Assembly: GCA_947468275.1 (NCBI GenBank)
Contig: CANIKO010000008.1
Location: 62,001 to 126,000 of the forward strand
DNA length: 64,000 nucleotides
Source of the DNA: Bacteroidota bacterium
GTDB lineage: Bacteria > Bacteroidota > Bacteroidia > NS11-12g > UBA9320
Direction: 5' to 3'
Both the position numbers and the translations under genes were made by a program. Shown piece by piece: positions 33,765 to 43,542 of this stretch. A model generated the notes under the pieces. That model was given only the letters and a program-made list of their open reading frames with translations. It was not told the origin of the DNA and did not search any database. Numbering within the stretch: position 1 is the stretch's first letter; every line of letters begins with the position of its first letter.

Positions 33765-36278
33765 TTACAATTTCTGTAACCGTATATTCTCAGTCATAAT
33801 TCCATTATTACTTATCTTTAAGTAATAAACCCCTTGGCTAAATTGACTCATATCGATTAACAGTTTATGATAGGAAACTTTATTATTCAATAACATATTA
33901 CCCAATTGGTCAAACAATTCTAATTCTATATTTCCTTCAAAATTCTCAATAATCACTATTCCATTAATTACAGGATTTGGATATACCTTTATTAAATTAA
34001 TTTTTGAAATATTATTGATTGAGAGTGGTTTGGCTATATTTATAGTATCATCGTCACTACCGCAATAATTACTAACTATCACTCTATAGCCTCCGTATTC
34101 ATTTACCGTGATAGTTTTAGCAGTGGAGCCTGTTGTCCATTGGTAATTGCAACCATCATTTTTAGCATCTAAAGTAATTACAAATGGTTTGCCCAACATT
34201 GTATCACGACCTAAATCTACAACCGGTTTTGCAATTTTAACAATTTTCAAAGTATCCCTAACTTCACCACACCGGTTAAAAACTTTAACCGAATATTCAC
34301 CAGAATTTGAAAAATTTCGAATAATGCTATCTTTACTATCCCACCATACTACGTTAAAATCTTTTACATTAGGATTTATTGTAACCGAATGTTTAAAATT
34401 ATTACAATAAATAGTGTCCCTTCCTAAATACACCTGAGGAATATTTAAGATCCCCAGTTGTATAGTATCTGACGCAATGCCACACTCGTTTCTTATGCTG
34501 GCATAATACTTACCAGGAGTCATCCATTTTTTATTGAATTGATTGTCTCCGTCCCACCAACTTACTGTCGAAATATTTTTAACTGAATCCAATGAGATTG
34601 AATGACTAATGCTTTTACAATAAATACTATCCTTACCTAAATATAGGCTTGGCGTTTTCTTATAACTAACATTAATTGTATCACTCAAATTGTTGCACTT
34701 ATTTTTAAAATTAAGAGAATAATTACCAGCTTTTAAAATTGTTTTGGTTGCAATGGTATCCAAATTGTTCCATAAATATTTCCCTGGTGATAATGTGTTT
34801 TTTAAAATCAATTTTTCATTATTACAAAGAATTGTGTCATGGCCTAAATCAAGTTTAAGATATGGAAGATAACTCAACGTAAATGTGTCGGACATACTTT
34901 TACAACGATTGGTAACTCGAACCCAGTATTTACCAGGCTGTGTAGCAACTAAATGATATGAATCATTATAATCACTCCACAGATACTGACACGCAAAACA
35001 AGAAAAGGATATATTGTCTTTTACACTGCCGCAATACAATGAATCTTTAACATAAATAGTTGGGTTTCTCCATATAAATACAATAAAAGTATCACGGAGT
35101 ATTTCTTCACAATTTTGCAACTCAAATGTGATTTCGTATCGGCCTTCATGTGAACCAACAATTGAAGCAGTAGTATCATTTTTTCGATAAAATTTGGTTA
35201 AATTATCATCGACCTTCCAATTTGGTTTATTTAATCCTTCGACTTTAAAAGGAGTTTCATAAACAAATTTATCGCAAACAACTGTATCTTGAGGCACACG
35301 AATAAATCTACTCAAACAGCTTTTATCTTCATATTTAAAAATATCTAAACTATCACCACTTGTGGAATATGCAACGGCCCATGCGAGGTATGGATTGATG
35401 ACAATAACTTTTGTGAAATTAAGTTTGGTATGAGTAGCCATTAAAGTCCAAGATAAACCACTATTGTATGACATCAGTATTGTTCCCTTTTCACCACACA
35501 CCATTCCTACACTGTCATTTGTAAAATATATACCTTTTAAATTTTCAGAAGTTGGGGAAGAAACACTTTTATAGGTTTTGCCATAATCTATGCTGCGTAC
35601 TATTTTTCCATTATTGCCTACTAACACAACAATTGAATCCTGAATTACTTTGAAATCTGAAATCTGAATATTTAGTGAGGTATTGACATTGTAATTTGAG
35701 AATCCATTAGTTGTTACAAAAACACCATTTGAAAGTGTACATAACACACCTTTATTTTTCGTCCACATCTTTAAAGATGTTAATATTTTAGAACTGTTCA
35801 AACTTTTACGAGACCATGAATTACCTCCATTATACGTATATTCTAGATAGTTTATCGAATCCTTATTATCCAAATTATCAGGTCCTGTTACAAAAACCGT
35901 ATCCTGATCAATTGCAAAAATATTTAAGAGGTCATCATCGCTATTTCCTGTCCTCCTAAGTGACCAATTAGTTCCCCCATCTGTAGTTTTCAGTACCAAA
36001 TCGTCATAACCTATTATGAAGCCGTTATTGGCATCAATAAAATTAATATGTGTAAATCTATTATAGCTTGAAAGTATTTGAGTCCAGGTTTTTCCTGTAT
36101 CTGTAGTTTTTAAAACCTTACCAGAACTCAAAACAAAACCATTTGATTTTGAAATAAATACAATATCTAATAAACCAGCATTGCCTGACTTGGCTAGCTT
36201 TTTCCAAACTTGTGCCTGAATTGAGAAAGAAAATAGTAATGCTATTAGTATTAATAAAGATTTGAGAAATTTAAACAT
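33765..36278 (-). CDS. T9SS-sorted protein: YCF48-like propeller plus Ig-like repeats
   Basis: 837 residues. After a signal peptide (to QAQ) comes an Asp-box propeller of the YCF48/BNR type (about 25-310: KTTDTGKTWTQI, KTTDGGTNWSLR, SIDYGKTYKSV, SYNSGLSWTLM). Residues about 390-750 form at least five tandem units of about 65 residues, most beginning with L/V-x-L-G-x-D-T/S-I-Y-C and carrying a second Cys in RCG or ECG, so each unit probably has one disulfide. A type A sorting domain ends the protein (VYPNPVINGIVIIENF, QGVYYLKIS). It is probably a surface adhesin-like protein; no catalytic motif is seen. Confidence 0.85.
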   Translation of the reverse strand: MFKFLKSLLILIALLFSFSIQAQVWKKLAKSGNAGLLDIVFISKSNGFVLSSGKVLKTTDTGKTWTQILSSYNRFTHINFIDANNGFIIGYDDLVLKTTDGGTNWSLRRTGNSDDDLLNIFAIDQDTVFVTGPDNLDNKDSINYLEYTYNGGNSWSRKSLNSSKILTSLKMWTKNKGVLCTLSNGVFVTTNGFSNYNVNTSLNIQISDFKVIQDSIVVLVGNNGKIVRSIDYGKTYKSVSSPTSENLKGIYFTNDSVGMVCGEKGTILMSYNSGLSWTLMATHTKLNFTKVIVINPYLAWAVAYSTSGDSLDIFKYEDKSCLSRFIRVPQDTVVCDKFVYETPFKVEGLNKPNWKVDDNLTKFYRKNDTTASIVGSHEGRYEITFELQNCEEILRDTFIVFIWRNPTIYVKDSLYCGSVKDNISFSCFACQYLWSDYNDSYHLVATQPGKYWVRVTNRCKSMSDTFTLSYLPYLKLDLGHDTILCNNEKLILKNTLSPGKYLWNNLDTIATKTILKAGNYSLNFKNKCNNLSDTINVSYKKTPSLYLGKDSIYCKSISHSISLDSVKNISTVSWWDGDNQFNKKWMTPGKYYASIRNECGIASDTIQLGILNIPQVYLGRDTIYCNNFKHSVTINPNVKDFNVVWWDSKDSIIRNFSNSGEYSVKVFNRCGEVRDTLKIVKIAKPVVDLGRDTMLGKPFVITLDAKNDGCNYQWTTGSTAKTITVNEYGGYRVIVSNYCGSDDDTINIAKPLSINNISKINLIKVYPNPVINGIVIIENFEGNIELELFDQLGNMLLNNKVSYHKLLIDMSQFSQGVYYLKISNNGIMTENIRLQKL

Positions 36279-36298
36279 TACAACCTAAAAATGGCAAG

Positions 36299-36306
36299 CA
36301 AATATA
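36299..36306 (-). promoter_or_regulatory. -7 element TATATTTG of the propeller/Ig-repeat gene
   Basis: A perfect TAnnTTTG match lies 20 bases before ATG 36278, in the 65-bp gap after nuoN. Confidence 0.4.
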
Positions 36307-36343
36307 TTAAATAACTTTACAGAAACAGCCTATAAAAATAATT

Positions 36344-37726
36344 CTATAAACCAATTATTCCAGGAAATATTGCTAACACGATTAAACCAATAAGTGATAG
36401 TGTGATAACTAAATAACCGGCATAATTCTTTTCAGTTAACTCAGTACTTTCTTCGGCTTCAACTTTATTAAAATACATTGCTGTAATTGCTCTAAAATAA
36501 TAATAAATACTAATTGCTGAGCTGCAAATGGCTATAACTACTAACCATAGATGTTCGCTTATTGCTTGCTTGAAAATTGAATATTTAGCAAAAAAACCAG
36601 GAAATGGAGGAATTCCAGAAAGCGATAACAAACAAACGGTTAAAATTAAGGCTAGAAAAGGAGACCGTTTTCCTAAACCATTAAATATTGATAAACTATT
36701 GTCTTTGTTATGATTAGGATTAATTATTAAAAGACATGCAAAAATACCAATAGTTGCAAGTGAATATACTACCAAATAAAATCCAACTATAGAAGGGGTA
36801 TCTTTATTTACAGTTAACAACGCCATCAATACATAACCTACATGTGAAATACTGCTGTAAGCCATCATTCGCTTAAAGTCATCTTGCATCACTGCTACCA
36901 TATTGGCAAATAACATTGTAGCAGCAGACATAATAGCCAATATTAAATACCAATCACTACTCAACATTGGACTTAAATAAATTATAAACTTCATAAATGC
37001 TCCCAATCCAGCAGTTTTTACAACTGTTGCCATAAATGCAGTAACTAATGTTGGACTTCCTTGATATACATCCGGACTCCAATAATGAAAAGGTACTGCG
37101 GCAATTTTGAAAGCAAATGCTATTGTAACAAACAGTAAACCAATGCTAATCATAGCAGGATTTGATTCCAATGCGGTTGCAGAAAGACTGCGGATAGCAT
37201 CCAAATCAAAAGTTCTGGTGGCTCCATATATTAAGGCTATACCAAATAATAAAAAACCAGTTGCAAAGGCTCCCATAATAAAATATTTAAGAGATGCCTC
37301 GTTCGATTTTAGATTATTTCTATTACTTCCAACCATAACATACAAGGGGATTGACAAAATTTCAATACCTAAAAATAACATCACCATGTTATTAAAACTA
37401 ACCATACATACCACGCCGCAAAGAACAAAGAACATTAGCCCTATTATATCGCCAAAACTTTCATCGGTATAGCTAAATCCCTTCACTGACATAATTGTTA
37501 TAAGTATAGTACTACAAATTGCGATGGCTATTAAAAAGGTAGAATAATTATCAAAAATCAGCATATTCCGCAAATTTTCTGGCCCATAATAACTATCGTA
37601 AAACAGGTATCCAAGCGCAGTTGCCAAAGCTATTGTAGCAAATAAAGGCAATATTTTTTTCAGTCCAAATATCCCACCAAACAATGAAAAAATGCCTGAT
37701 ATAAAAAGTAATATTAGTGTTTTCAT
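36344..37726 (-). CDS. nuoN: NADH-quinone oxidoreductase subunit N
   Basis: 460 residues, about 14 TM segments, one of the three antiporter-like proton-pumping subunits of complex I. The broken-helix region carries GSPTLVTAFMATVVKTAG, and the AFKIAAVPFHYWSPDVYQG motif is typical of NuoN. It is the last gene of nuoA-N, its start overlapping the nuoM stop by 4 nt. No terminator-like hairpin was seen after it. Confidence 0.95.
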   Translation of the reverse strand: MKTLILLFISGIFSLFGGIFGLKKILPLFATIALATALGYLFYDSYYGPENLRNMLIFDNYSTFLIAIAICSTILITIMSVKGFSYTDESFGDIIGLMFFVLCGVVCMVSFNNMVMLFLGIEILSIPLYVMVGSNRNNLKSNEASLKYFIMGAFATGFLLFGIALIYGATRTFDLDAIRSLSATALESNPAMISIGLLFVTIAFAFKIAAVPFHYWSPDVYQGSPTLVTAFMATVVKTAGLGAFMKFIIYLSPMLSSDWYLILAIMSAATMLFANMVAVMQDDFKRMMAYSSISHVGYVLMALLTVNKDTPSIVGFYLVVYSLATIGIFACLLIINPNHNKDNSLSIFNGLGKRSPFLALILTVCLLSLSGIPPFPGFFAKYSIFKQAISEHLWLVVIAICSSAISIYYYFRAITAMYFNKVEAEESTELTEKNYAGYLVITLSLIGLIVLAIFPGIIGL

Positions 37727-39177
37727 TGTATTGCTCCTCCTTTCATTAGTGATATCAAATTGTTTACAGATGTGTCAGAAATATTTAAAATTAGATTAGG
37801 AAAAACGCCTACTGCTATAACCAAAACTACTATGATACCAAGAGTTAAATATTCGGACCATGACAATTTACCTATTCTCCCTCCATTATCTTTTTCAGGA
37901 CCATACATGGCTAATTGGTATACTCTTAACATATAAACTGCACAAAAAATAATGGTTAATCCAGAAACGATTCCTATGATAATTTGATAATTAAATGTGG
38001 CATTTAATAATAAAAATTCACCGGTAAAACCATTGGTGAATGGGACTGCAACACTTCCCAACATTATTATCATAAATAAGAATGCAAAACCTCTACCGTA
38101 TTTTGCTAGTCCGCCCATTTGAGTTAAGTCACGGGTTTTAATCCGACGTTCAATTATTTCGGCCACAAAAAATAAGCCAATTACATTTATCCCATGATTA
38201 AAACTTTGTAAAATCCCACCTTGCAATCCTTCTTTATTCCATGTCATAATGCCGGCTGCTATAAGTCCGACGTGGCTAACAGAAGACCAAGCGATTACGC
38301 GCTTTATATCATTTTGTTGGATGGCAATAATTGCAGCATAAATAATCCCAACAACTGCTAATATTATAAATATATTATAGTTGCAACCGCATGCATTTTT
38401 AGCCATTGGCCACATCCAACGAATCATACCAAAAATTCCCATTTTAAGCATAATACCCGAGAGAAGCATTGTGCCTTGAGCTGGTGCAACAGTGTATGTA
38501 TCAGCTTGCCATGTATGAAATGGAAATACAGGCATTTTTATTGCGAAAGCTATAAAAAACGCCCAAAGAACAAGGGTTGATTCCCAACCGTTAATATCAG
38601 CCTTTACCATTTCACTCCATTCAAAACTATGATTGCCGGGAGTGTGCAGGTATACAAAAATTAAGGCTAAAAGCATTAATAAACTTCCAAAAAATGTGTA
38701 AATAAAAAATTTAAAAGTTATTTTAATTCGGTTTTCTCCACCCCAAATACCAACAATAAAGTAAATTGGAATTAGTGCCAATTCCCAAAATATATAGAAC
38801 ATTAAACCATTAGTGGAAAGAAAAACGCCATTTAATGCCCCTTGCATAATTAATACAAATGACAAAAATTTAGTCATTCCCGGATATTTATTATCCCAAG
38901 CACTTAATATTATTAATACACAAGCTATATTGGTTAGAAGCAACATTACCATTGCAATACCATCAATACCAGTAGAAAAATTTAACCCAAGCGCTGAAAA
39001 CCATTCATAGCTTGAAGTATATTGAATTGCACTATTTTTTACATCAAATCCTGATAGGAAAATAAAGTTTACTATTAACTGTGCAACCGAGGCAGTTAGT
39101 GCTACTATTTTTGCTAGCTTGTCTTTAAAAACTAAAGCTAACAGGGCCGCTATGAAAGGAATTATTATAAGTACCAA
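37723..39177 (-). CDS. nuoM: NADH-quinone oxidoreductase subunit M
   Basis: 484 residues, about 14 TM segments, an antiporter-like subunit of the membrane arm. Motifs LALIPIYFIVGIWGGENRIKI (with the conserved Glu), AIKMPVFPFHTWQADTYTVAPAQGTMLLSGIMLKMG and VIAWSSVSHVGLI identify it. It starts 4 bp after the nuoL stop. Confidence 0.96.
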   Translation of the reverse strand: MVLIIIPFIAALLALVFKDKLAKIVALTASVAQLIVNFIFLSGFDVKNSAIQYTSSYEWFSALGLNFSTGIDGIAMVMLLLTNIACVLIILSAWDNKYPGMTKFLSFVLIMQGALNGVFLSTNGLMFYIFWELALIPIYFIVGIWGGENRIKITFKFFIYTFFGSLLMLLALIFVYLHTPGNHSFEWSEMVKADINGWESTLVLWAFFIAFAIKMPVFPFHTWQADTYTVAPAQGTMLLSGIMLKMGIFGMIRWMWPMAKNACGCNYNIFIILAVVGIIYAAIIAIQQNDIKRVIAWSSVSHVGLIAAGIMTWNKEGLQGGILQSFNHGINVIGLFFVAEIIERRIKTRDLTQMGGLAKYGRGFAFLFMIIMLGSVAVPFTNGFTGEFLLLNATFNYQIIIGIVSGLTIIFCAVYMLRVYQLAMYGPEKDNGGRIGKLSWSEYLTLGIIVVLVIAVGVFPNLILNISDTSVNNLISLMKGGAIQ

Positions 39178-39181
39178 AATA

Positions 39182-41065
39182 TTATACCAATTGATAAATT
39201 ACCAAAAATGTGATGACACCTACTACCATTGCCAACAAATAATACTCAACGTTACCCGATTGCAATTGTCTTAAATATTTACCGCAAACTGTAACGCCTT
39301 TTCCTGAAATATTTACAATTCCATCAATAAACTTCCTGTCCATAAAATCATGGGCAAAACGTGAAAGCCATTCGATGGGTTTTAAAATTACTGTATTATA
39401 AATTTCATCAAAATAATATTTATGACTTAATATTCTCTCTACACCTGTTTCATCTTCAATGGATATAGGTATATTTTTATTAGAAATATAGTATCGGCGA
39501 GTTGCTAATATTATTATTGCCAATAAAACTACGGATATAATTAAAACAGCTATTTCGAATATTTCAGATGGATGAGGAATATGAGCATTTGTTAATACCT
39601 TACCTAAAAATTCATCTACAAAATGGTGATGAGAAAATAACGATGATAAACCTAAAAACCCTCCAATACAAGAAAGAACTGCTAATAGAACTAATGGTAT
39701 AGTCATTGTTGCAGGGCTTTCATGCAAATGATTTTTTTGTTCCTCTGTTCCCCTAAATTCTCCATGAAATGTTAGAAAATATAATCGAAACATATATATA
39801 GCTGTAATTACTGAGGTTAAGGCCAATAATACAAATACTACTATTCCGTTGCCATAATAGGCTTTTGCAAGTATTTCATCTTTACTAAAAAAACCAGCCA
39901 ATGGGGGCACTCCAGCTATTGCTAGGGTTCCTAATAGAAATGTTATGTGAGTTATTTTTAACTTTTTTCTTAATCCACCCATAAACCGAATATCTTGCTC
40001 TCCACTCATTGCATGAATTACACTTCCTGAACCCAAAAACAATAAAGCTTTAAAAAATGCATGGGTAGTAACGTGAAATAAAGCAGTAGAATAAGCCCCC
40101 ACGCCAAGAGCAACAAACATATATCCTAACTGGCTAACAGTAGAATAAGCCAAAACCTTTTTAATATCATTTTGCTTAATTGCAATCGTCGCTGCAACGA
40201 CTGCAGTAACTAAACCAACTACCAACACAATGGTAGAAGCTAATTCTGAACTTACAAACAATACTGAAGAACGAGCCACTAAATAAATTCCTGCGGTAAC
40301 CATGGTAGCAGCATGTATTAATGCTGAAACTGGAGTTGGTCCAGCCATCGCATCAGGCAACCATGTAAATAATGGAATTTGAGCGCTTTTGCCTATGGCA
40401 CCTACAAATAATAGAATGCAAATTAATTCAACAGTTCCTTTATTAGCAGAAGCTGCCCCTGAAAATATAGTTTGATAATCGGTGGTACCGAAGGTATTGA
40501 ACAATACAAATATTCCTATCAATAAACCTAAATCACCGATGCGGTTCATAATAAAAGCTTTGCGAGCTGCATAACCATATTCTTTATTGGTATACCAAAA
40601 TCCAATCAACAGATAGGAACACATTCCTACCCCTTCCCAACCAAAAAACATTATTACATAATTAGATCCCAATACTAGAGTAAGCATTGAAAATATGAAC
40701 AGATTTAAATAAGCAAAAAACTTATAAAAACCTTCATCGTGGTGCATGTATCCAATAGAATAAATATGAATTAAAAAACCAACGCCTGTTATTATAAGCA
40801 TCATCCAAACAGAAAGCCTATCGGCTAAAAAACTGAAATCAATCGAGATGTTACCTGCTGAAATCCAATTATACAAATCTAACTTAACGGAATCGCCACC
40901 GTTACTGAGATGATTGAATAGTATAATTGAACAAACAAAACTAACCAACACACTAGTAGAAGAAATTATGCCTGTAATGTTTTTTGACATAAAACGCCCG
41001 AGTAATCCTGAAACTACAAATCCTAAAAGTGGTGTAAAAATGGCTAAAGCTATATAATTTCCCAT
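39182..41065 (-). CDS. nuoL: NADH-quinone oxidoreductase subunit L
   Basis: 627 residues, the largest antiporter-like subunit, with the long C-terminal lateral helix. Motifs FFGWEGVGMCSYLLIGFWY, SAQIPLFTWLPDAMAGPTPVSALIHAATMVTAGIYL and VLAYSTVSQLGYMF are intact. It sits between nuoK and nuoM in the standard order. Confidence 0.96.
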   Translation of the reverse strand: MGNYIALAIFTPLLGFVVSGLLGRFMSKNITGIISSTSVLVSFVCSIILFNHLSNGGDSVKLDLYNWISAGNISIDFSFLADRLSVWMMLIITGVGFLIHIYSIGYMHHDEGFYKFFAYLNLFIFSMLTLVLGSNYVIMFFGWEGVGMCSYLLIGFWYTNKEYGYAARKAFIMNRIGDLGLLIGIFVLFNTFGTTDYQTIFSGAASANKGTVELICILLFVGAIGKSAQIPLFTWLPDAMAGPTPVSALIHAATMVTAGIYLVARSSVLFVSSELASTIVLVVGLVTAVVAATIAIKQNDIKKVLAYSTVSQLGYMFVALGVGAYSTALFHVTTHAFFKALLFLGSGSVIHAMSGEQDIRFMGGLRKKLKITHITFLLGTLAIAGVPPLAGFFSKDEILAKAYYGNGIVVFVLLALTSVITAIYMFRLYFLTFHGEFRGTEEQKNHLHESPATMTIPLVLLAVLSCIGGFLGLSSLFSHHHFVDEFLGKVLTNAHIPHPSEIFEIAVLIISVVLLAIIILATRRYYISNKNIPISIEDETGVERILSHKYYFDEIYNTVILKPIEWLSRFAHDFMDRKFIDGIVNISGKGVTVCGKYLRQLQSGNVEYYLLAMVVGVITFLVIYQLV

Positions 41066-41073
41066 CTACCCTA

Positions 41074-41388
41074 TCAATGTTTTAATTTATCTAACAAACT
41101 AATATCTACCGATTTCGTATTTCGGTAGATCATCACTAAAATGGCAAGCCCAACGGCAACTTCCGCTGCTGCCACCACCATTATAAAAAATACAAATATT
41201 TGACCTGCTGAATCCTGAAAATACGTGGAGAACGCAGTAAATAAAAGATTAACTGCATTAAGCATTAATTCAACACACATTAATAATACAATTCCATTTC
41301 TCCTTATCAATACACCCATAACACCGATGCTGAAAAGGATAGAACTTAACCAAATGTAATGGTCTATTGGTGGTAAATAACTATTCAC
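41074..41388 (-). CDS. nuoK: NADH-quinone oxidoreductase subunit K
   Basis: 104 residues, three TM segments. The conserved Glu of the proton path is seen in MCVELMLNAVNL, and VVAAAEVAVGLAI carries the second. The start codon is GTG, overlapping the nuoJ stop by 8 nt (GTGAATAG). Confidence 0.95.
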   Translation of the reverse strand: MNSYLPPIDHYIWLSSILFSIGVMGVLIRRNGIVLLMCVELMLNAVNLLFTAFSTYFQDSAGQIFVFFIMVVAAAEVAVGLAILVMIYRNTKSVDISLLDKLKH

Positions 41389-41896
41389 TTATTACCTCCG
41401 TTTCTCCATTATGGCGCTTGCCAACTAAGATTGCTCCAACCATTGCAGATAAAAACAAAACTGAACTTATCTCGAATGGAACAACAAAATCAGTAAATAA
41501 AACTCTTCCCAAATTTTTCACTAATCCAATATCTGTAATTGGTAAATTTTCTGAACTTACATTACCTTTTATTAATGCGCCTAAAAGTGTTATTAATAAT
41601 AACCCGCCGGCAATAACTCCTGCCAATTTTGTTTTCATCGATTTTTGAGGTTCAGTTTCTTTATTTAAATTTAGAAGCATAAGCACAAATAGGAACAACA
41701 CCATGATTGCTCCAGCATATACTATTATATTTACTACAAATAAAAACTGTGCATTCATGAGTAAATATTGACCTGAAACCATAAAGAAAGTGGCAATTAA
41801 ATACAAAACACTATGAACTGGATTGCGCGCTGCAATCATCATAATGGCTGTGAGGATGGTTAATCCGCTTAAAATGTAAAATAGATATCCCAGCAT
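41381..41896 (-). CDS. nuoJ: NADH-quinone oxidoreductase subunit J
   Basis: 171 residues, five TM segments. The NuoJ hallmark segment NIIVYAGAIMVLFLFVLMLLN, which contains the pi-bulge region of TM3, is present. It lies 15 bp after nuoI and is coupled to nuoK. Confidence 0.95.
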   Translation of the reverse strand: MLGYLFYILSGLTILTAIMMIAARNPVHSVLYLIATFFMVSGQYLLMNAQFLFVVNIIVYAGAIMVLFLFVLMLLNLNKETEPQKSMKTKLAGVIAGGLLLITLLGALIKGNVSSENLPITDIGLVKNLGRVLFTDFVVPFEISSVLFLSAMVGAILVGKRHNGETEVISE

Positions 41897-41911
41897 TATT
41901 TTAAATTTACT

Positions 41912-42463
41912 TTAATCATTGAATTTTTGTGTTACTACTTCCATAGTCTGTCTTTTTGAAACATCTATTCGCTTATCAATCTGCTCCACCAATCTATCCT
42001 TACCATAAATAAAATCCTCTCTTTCGAAATTAGCAGGCAAAATCTCTGTTGTTAAAAAGATGGCTTCCTTCGGACATGCGGATTCGCATAAACCACAAAA
42101 AATGCATCTCAACATGTTGATTTCATAAACAGTTGCGTATTTTTCTTCGCGGTATAGTCCTTCTTCTCCTTTTTGACGTTCAGCCGAAGTCATAGTAATG
42201 GCTTCAGCAGGACAAGCAACAGCGCATAAACCACAAGCCGTGCAACGTTCAGCTCCTTTATCATCACGTTTTAAAACATGTTTACCTCGATAAACATTAC
42301 TTACAGGTCGTGTTTGTTCTGGGTATTTAATCGTGGCACCCTTCATAAAAAGGTGTTTTAATGTAATGAACAAACCTCCAATAACGGCGGGGAGATAAAT
42401 TCTCTCCATCAAAGTCATTTTCTTGTTTGATACTTCTATGCTCCTATTCGTTAGGGATTTCAT
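41912..42463 (-). CDS. nuoI: NADH-quinone oxidoreductase subunit I (two [4Fe-4S] ferredoxin)
   Basis: 183 residues. Two ferredoxin motifs, CTACGLCAVACPAEAI (about 75-90) and CIFCGLCESACPKEAI (about 120-135), bind clusters N6a and N6b that pass electrons towards NuoB. The N-terminal amphipathic part anchors it to the membrane arm. It follows nuoH by 23 bp. Confidence 0.95.
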   Translation of the reverse strand: MKSLTNRSIEVSNKKMTLMERIYLPAVIGGLFITLKHLFMKGATIKYPEQTRPVSNVYRGKHVLKRDDKGAERCTACGLCAVACPAEAITMTSAERQKGEEGLYREEKYATVYEINMLRCIFCGLCESACPKEAIFLTTEILPANFEREDFIYGKDRLVEQIDKRIDVSKRQTMEVVTQKFND

Positions 42464-42486
42464 TTAAGGATTGTAATTATTATAGT

Positions 42487-43539
42487 TTAAAACATTTTAG
42501 TTATCATAGCCAACAAATCGCCTTTGAACATTAGCCATCCTCCTGTTATCATCAAATTTATTACGGCCAAAGGAATTAAAGCTTTCCAACCGAGTTGCAT
42601 TAATTGATCATATCTAAAACGAGGTAAAGTCCATCTTACCCACATAAAAAAGAATATAAAAAATAAAATCTTTGCAAAGAAAACTCCAACTCCAATAAAG
42701 GTTATAGCATTCGCTGACAATCCTAAATCATGCATGAACGGAAAATTATAACCTCCAAAAAACAATACTGAGATTACCGCAGACGAAATAAACATATTAA
42801 TATATTCCGCAAATAGAAAAAATCCCAATTTCATACTACTGTATTCCGTATGATATCCGCCAATTAATTCCGATTCACATTCTGCCATATCGAAGGGGGC
42901 ACGGTTGCATTCAGCAAATGCACAAACTAAGAATAGTAAGAAGGCTAACGGCTGATAAAAAACATTCCATTGTCCGCCTTTTTGAGCCTCTACAATATCT
43001 CCTAGATTTAAAGAACCTGTAGACATAACAATAGCTAAAATTGCCAATCCCATTGCTAATTCATAGCTTATCATTTGCGAACTAGCTCTTACAGCTCCAT
43101 AAAGTGAGTACTTATTATTTGAAGCCCAGCCACCTATCATTATTCCATAGACTCCAATTGAAACGAATCCCATTATATAAAGTATTCCTATATCAATATT
43201 TGCTATCTGAAGATTAAAAGTTTCACCAAAAAGTGTTACTGTTCCACCCCAAGGTATAATTGCACCAGTCATACACGCTGTAAACATTGCTAAACCTGGA
43301 GCTAAAATAAATAACCATTTTTCAGATTTCCCAGGGATAAAGTCTTCTTTAAAAAACATTTTACCACCATCAGCCAAAGGTTGAAAAATCCCCCATGGAC
43401 CAGCTCTGTCAGGGCCAATACGATCCTGTATTCCTGCTGCAACTTTTCTTTCCATATATGTTGAATACATGGCTGCCACAAGTGTGATAGTGAATATGAT
43501 TAGAATTATGACGATTTTAATTATTAATAATGTACTCAT
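42487..43539 (-). CDS. nuoH: NADH-quinone oxidoreductase subunit H
   Basis: 350 residues, eight TM segments, forming the quinone chamber with NuoB and NuoD. Motifs MERKVAAGIQDRIGPDRAGPWGIFQPLADGGKMFFKED and NRAPFDMAECESELIGGYHTEYSSMKLG identify it. It starts 3 bp after the short nuoG. Confidence 0.96.
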   Translation of the reverse strand: MSTLLIIKIVIILIIFTITLVAAMYSTYMERKVAAGIQDRIGPDRAGPWGIFQPLADGGKMFFKEDFIPGKSEKWLFILAPGLAMFTACMTGAIIPWGGTVTLFGETFNLQIANIDIGILYIMGFVSIGVYGIMIGGWASNNKYSLYGAVRASSQMISYELAMGLAILAIVMSTGSLNLGDIVEAQKGGQWNVFYQPLAFLLFLVCAFAECNRAPFDMAECESELIGGYHTEYSSMKLGFFLFAEYINMFISSAVISVLFFGGYNFPFMHDLGLSANAITFIGVGVFFAKILFFIFFFMWVRWTLPRFRYDQLMQLGWKALIPLAVINLMITGGWLMFKGDLLAMITKMF

Positions 43540-43542
43540 TTT

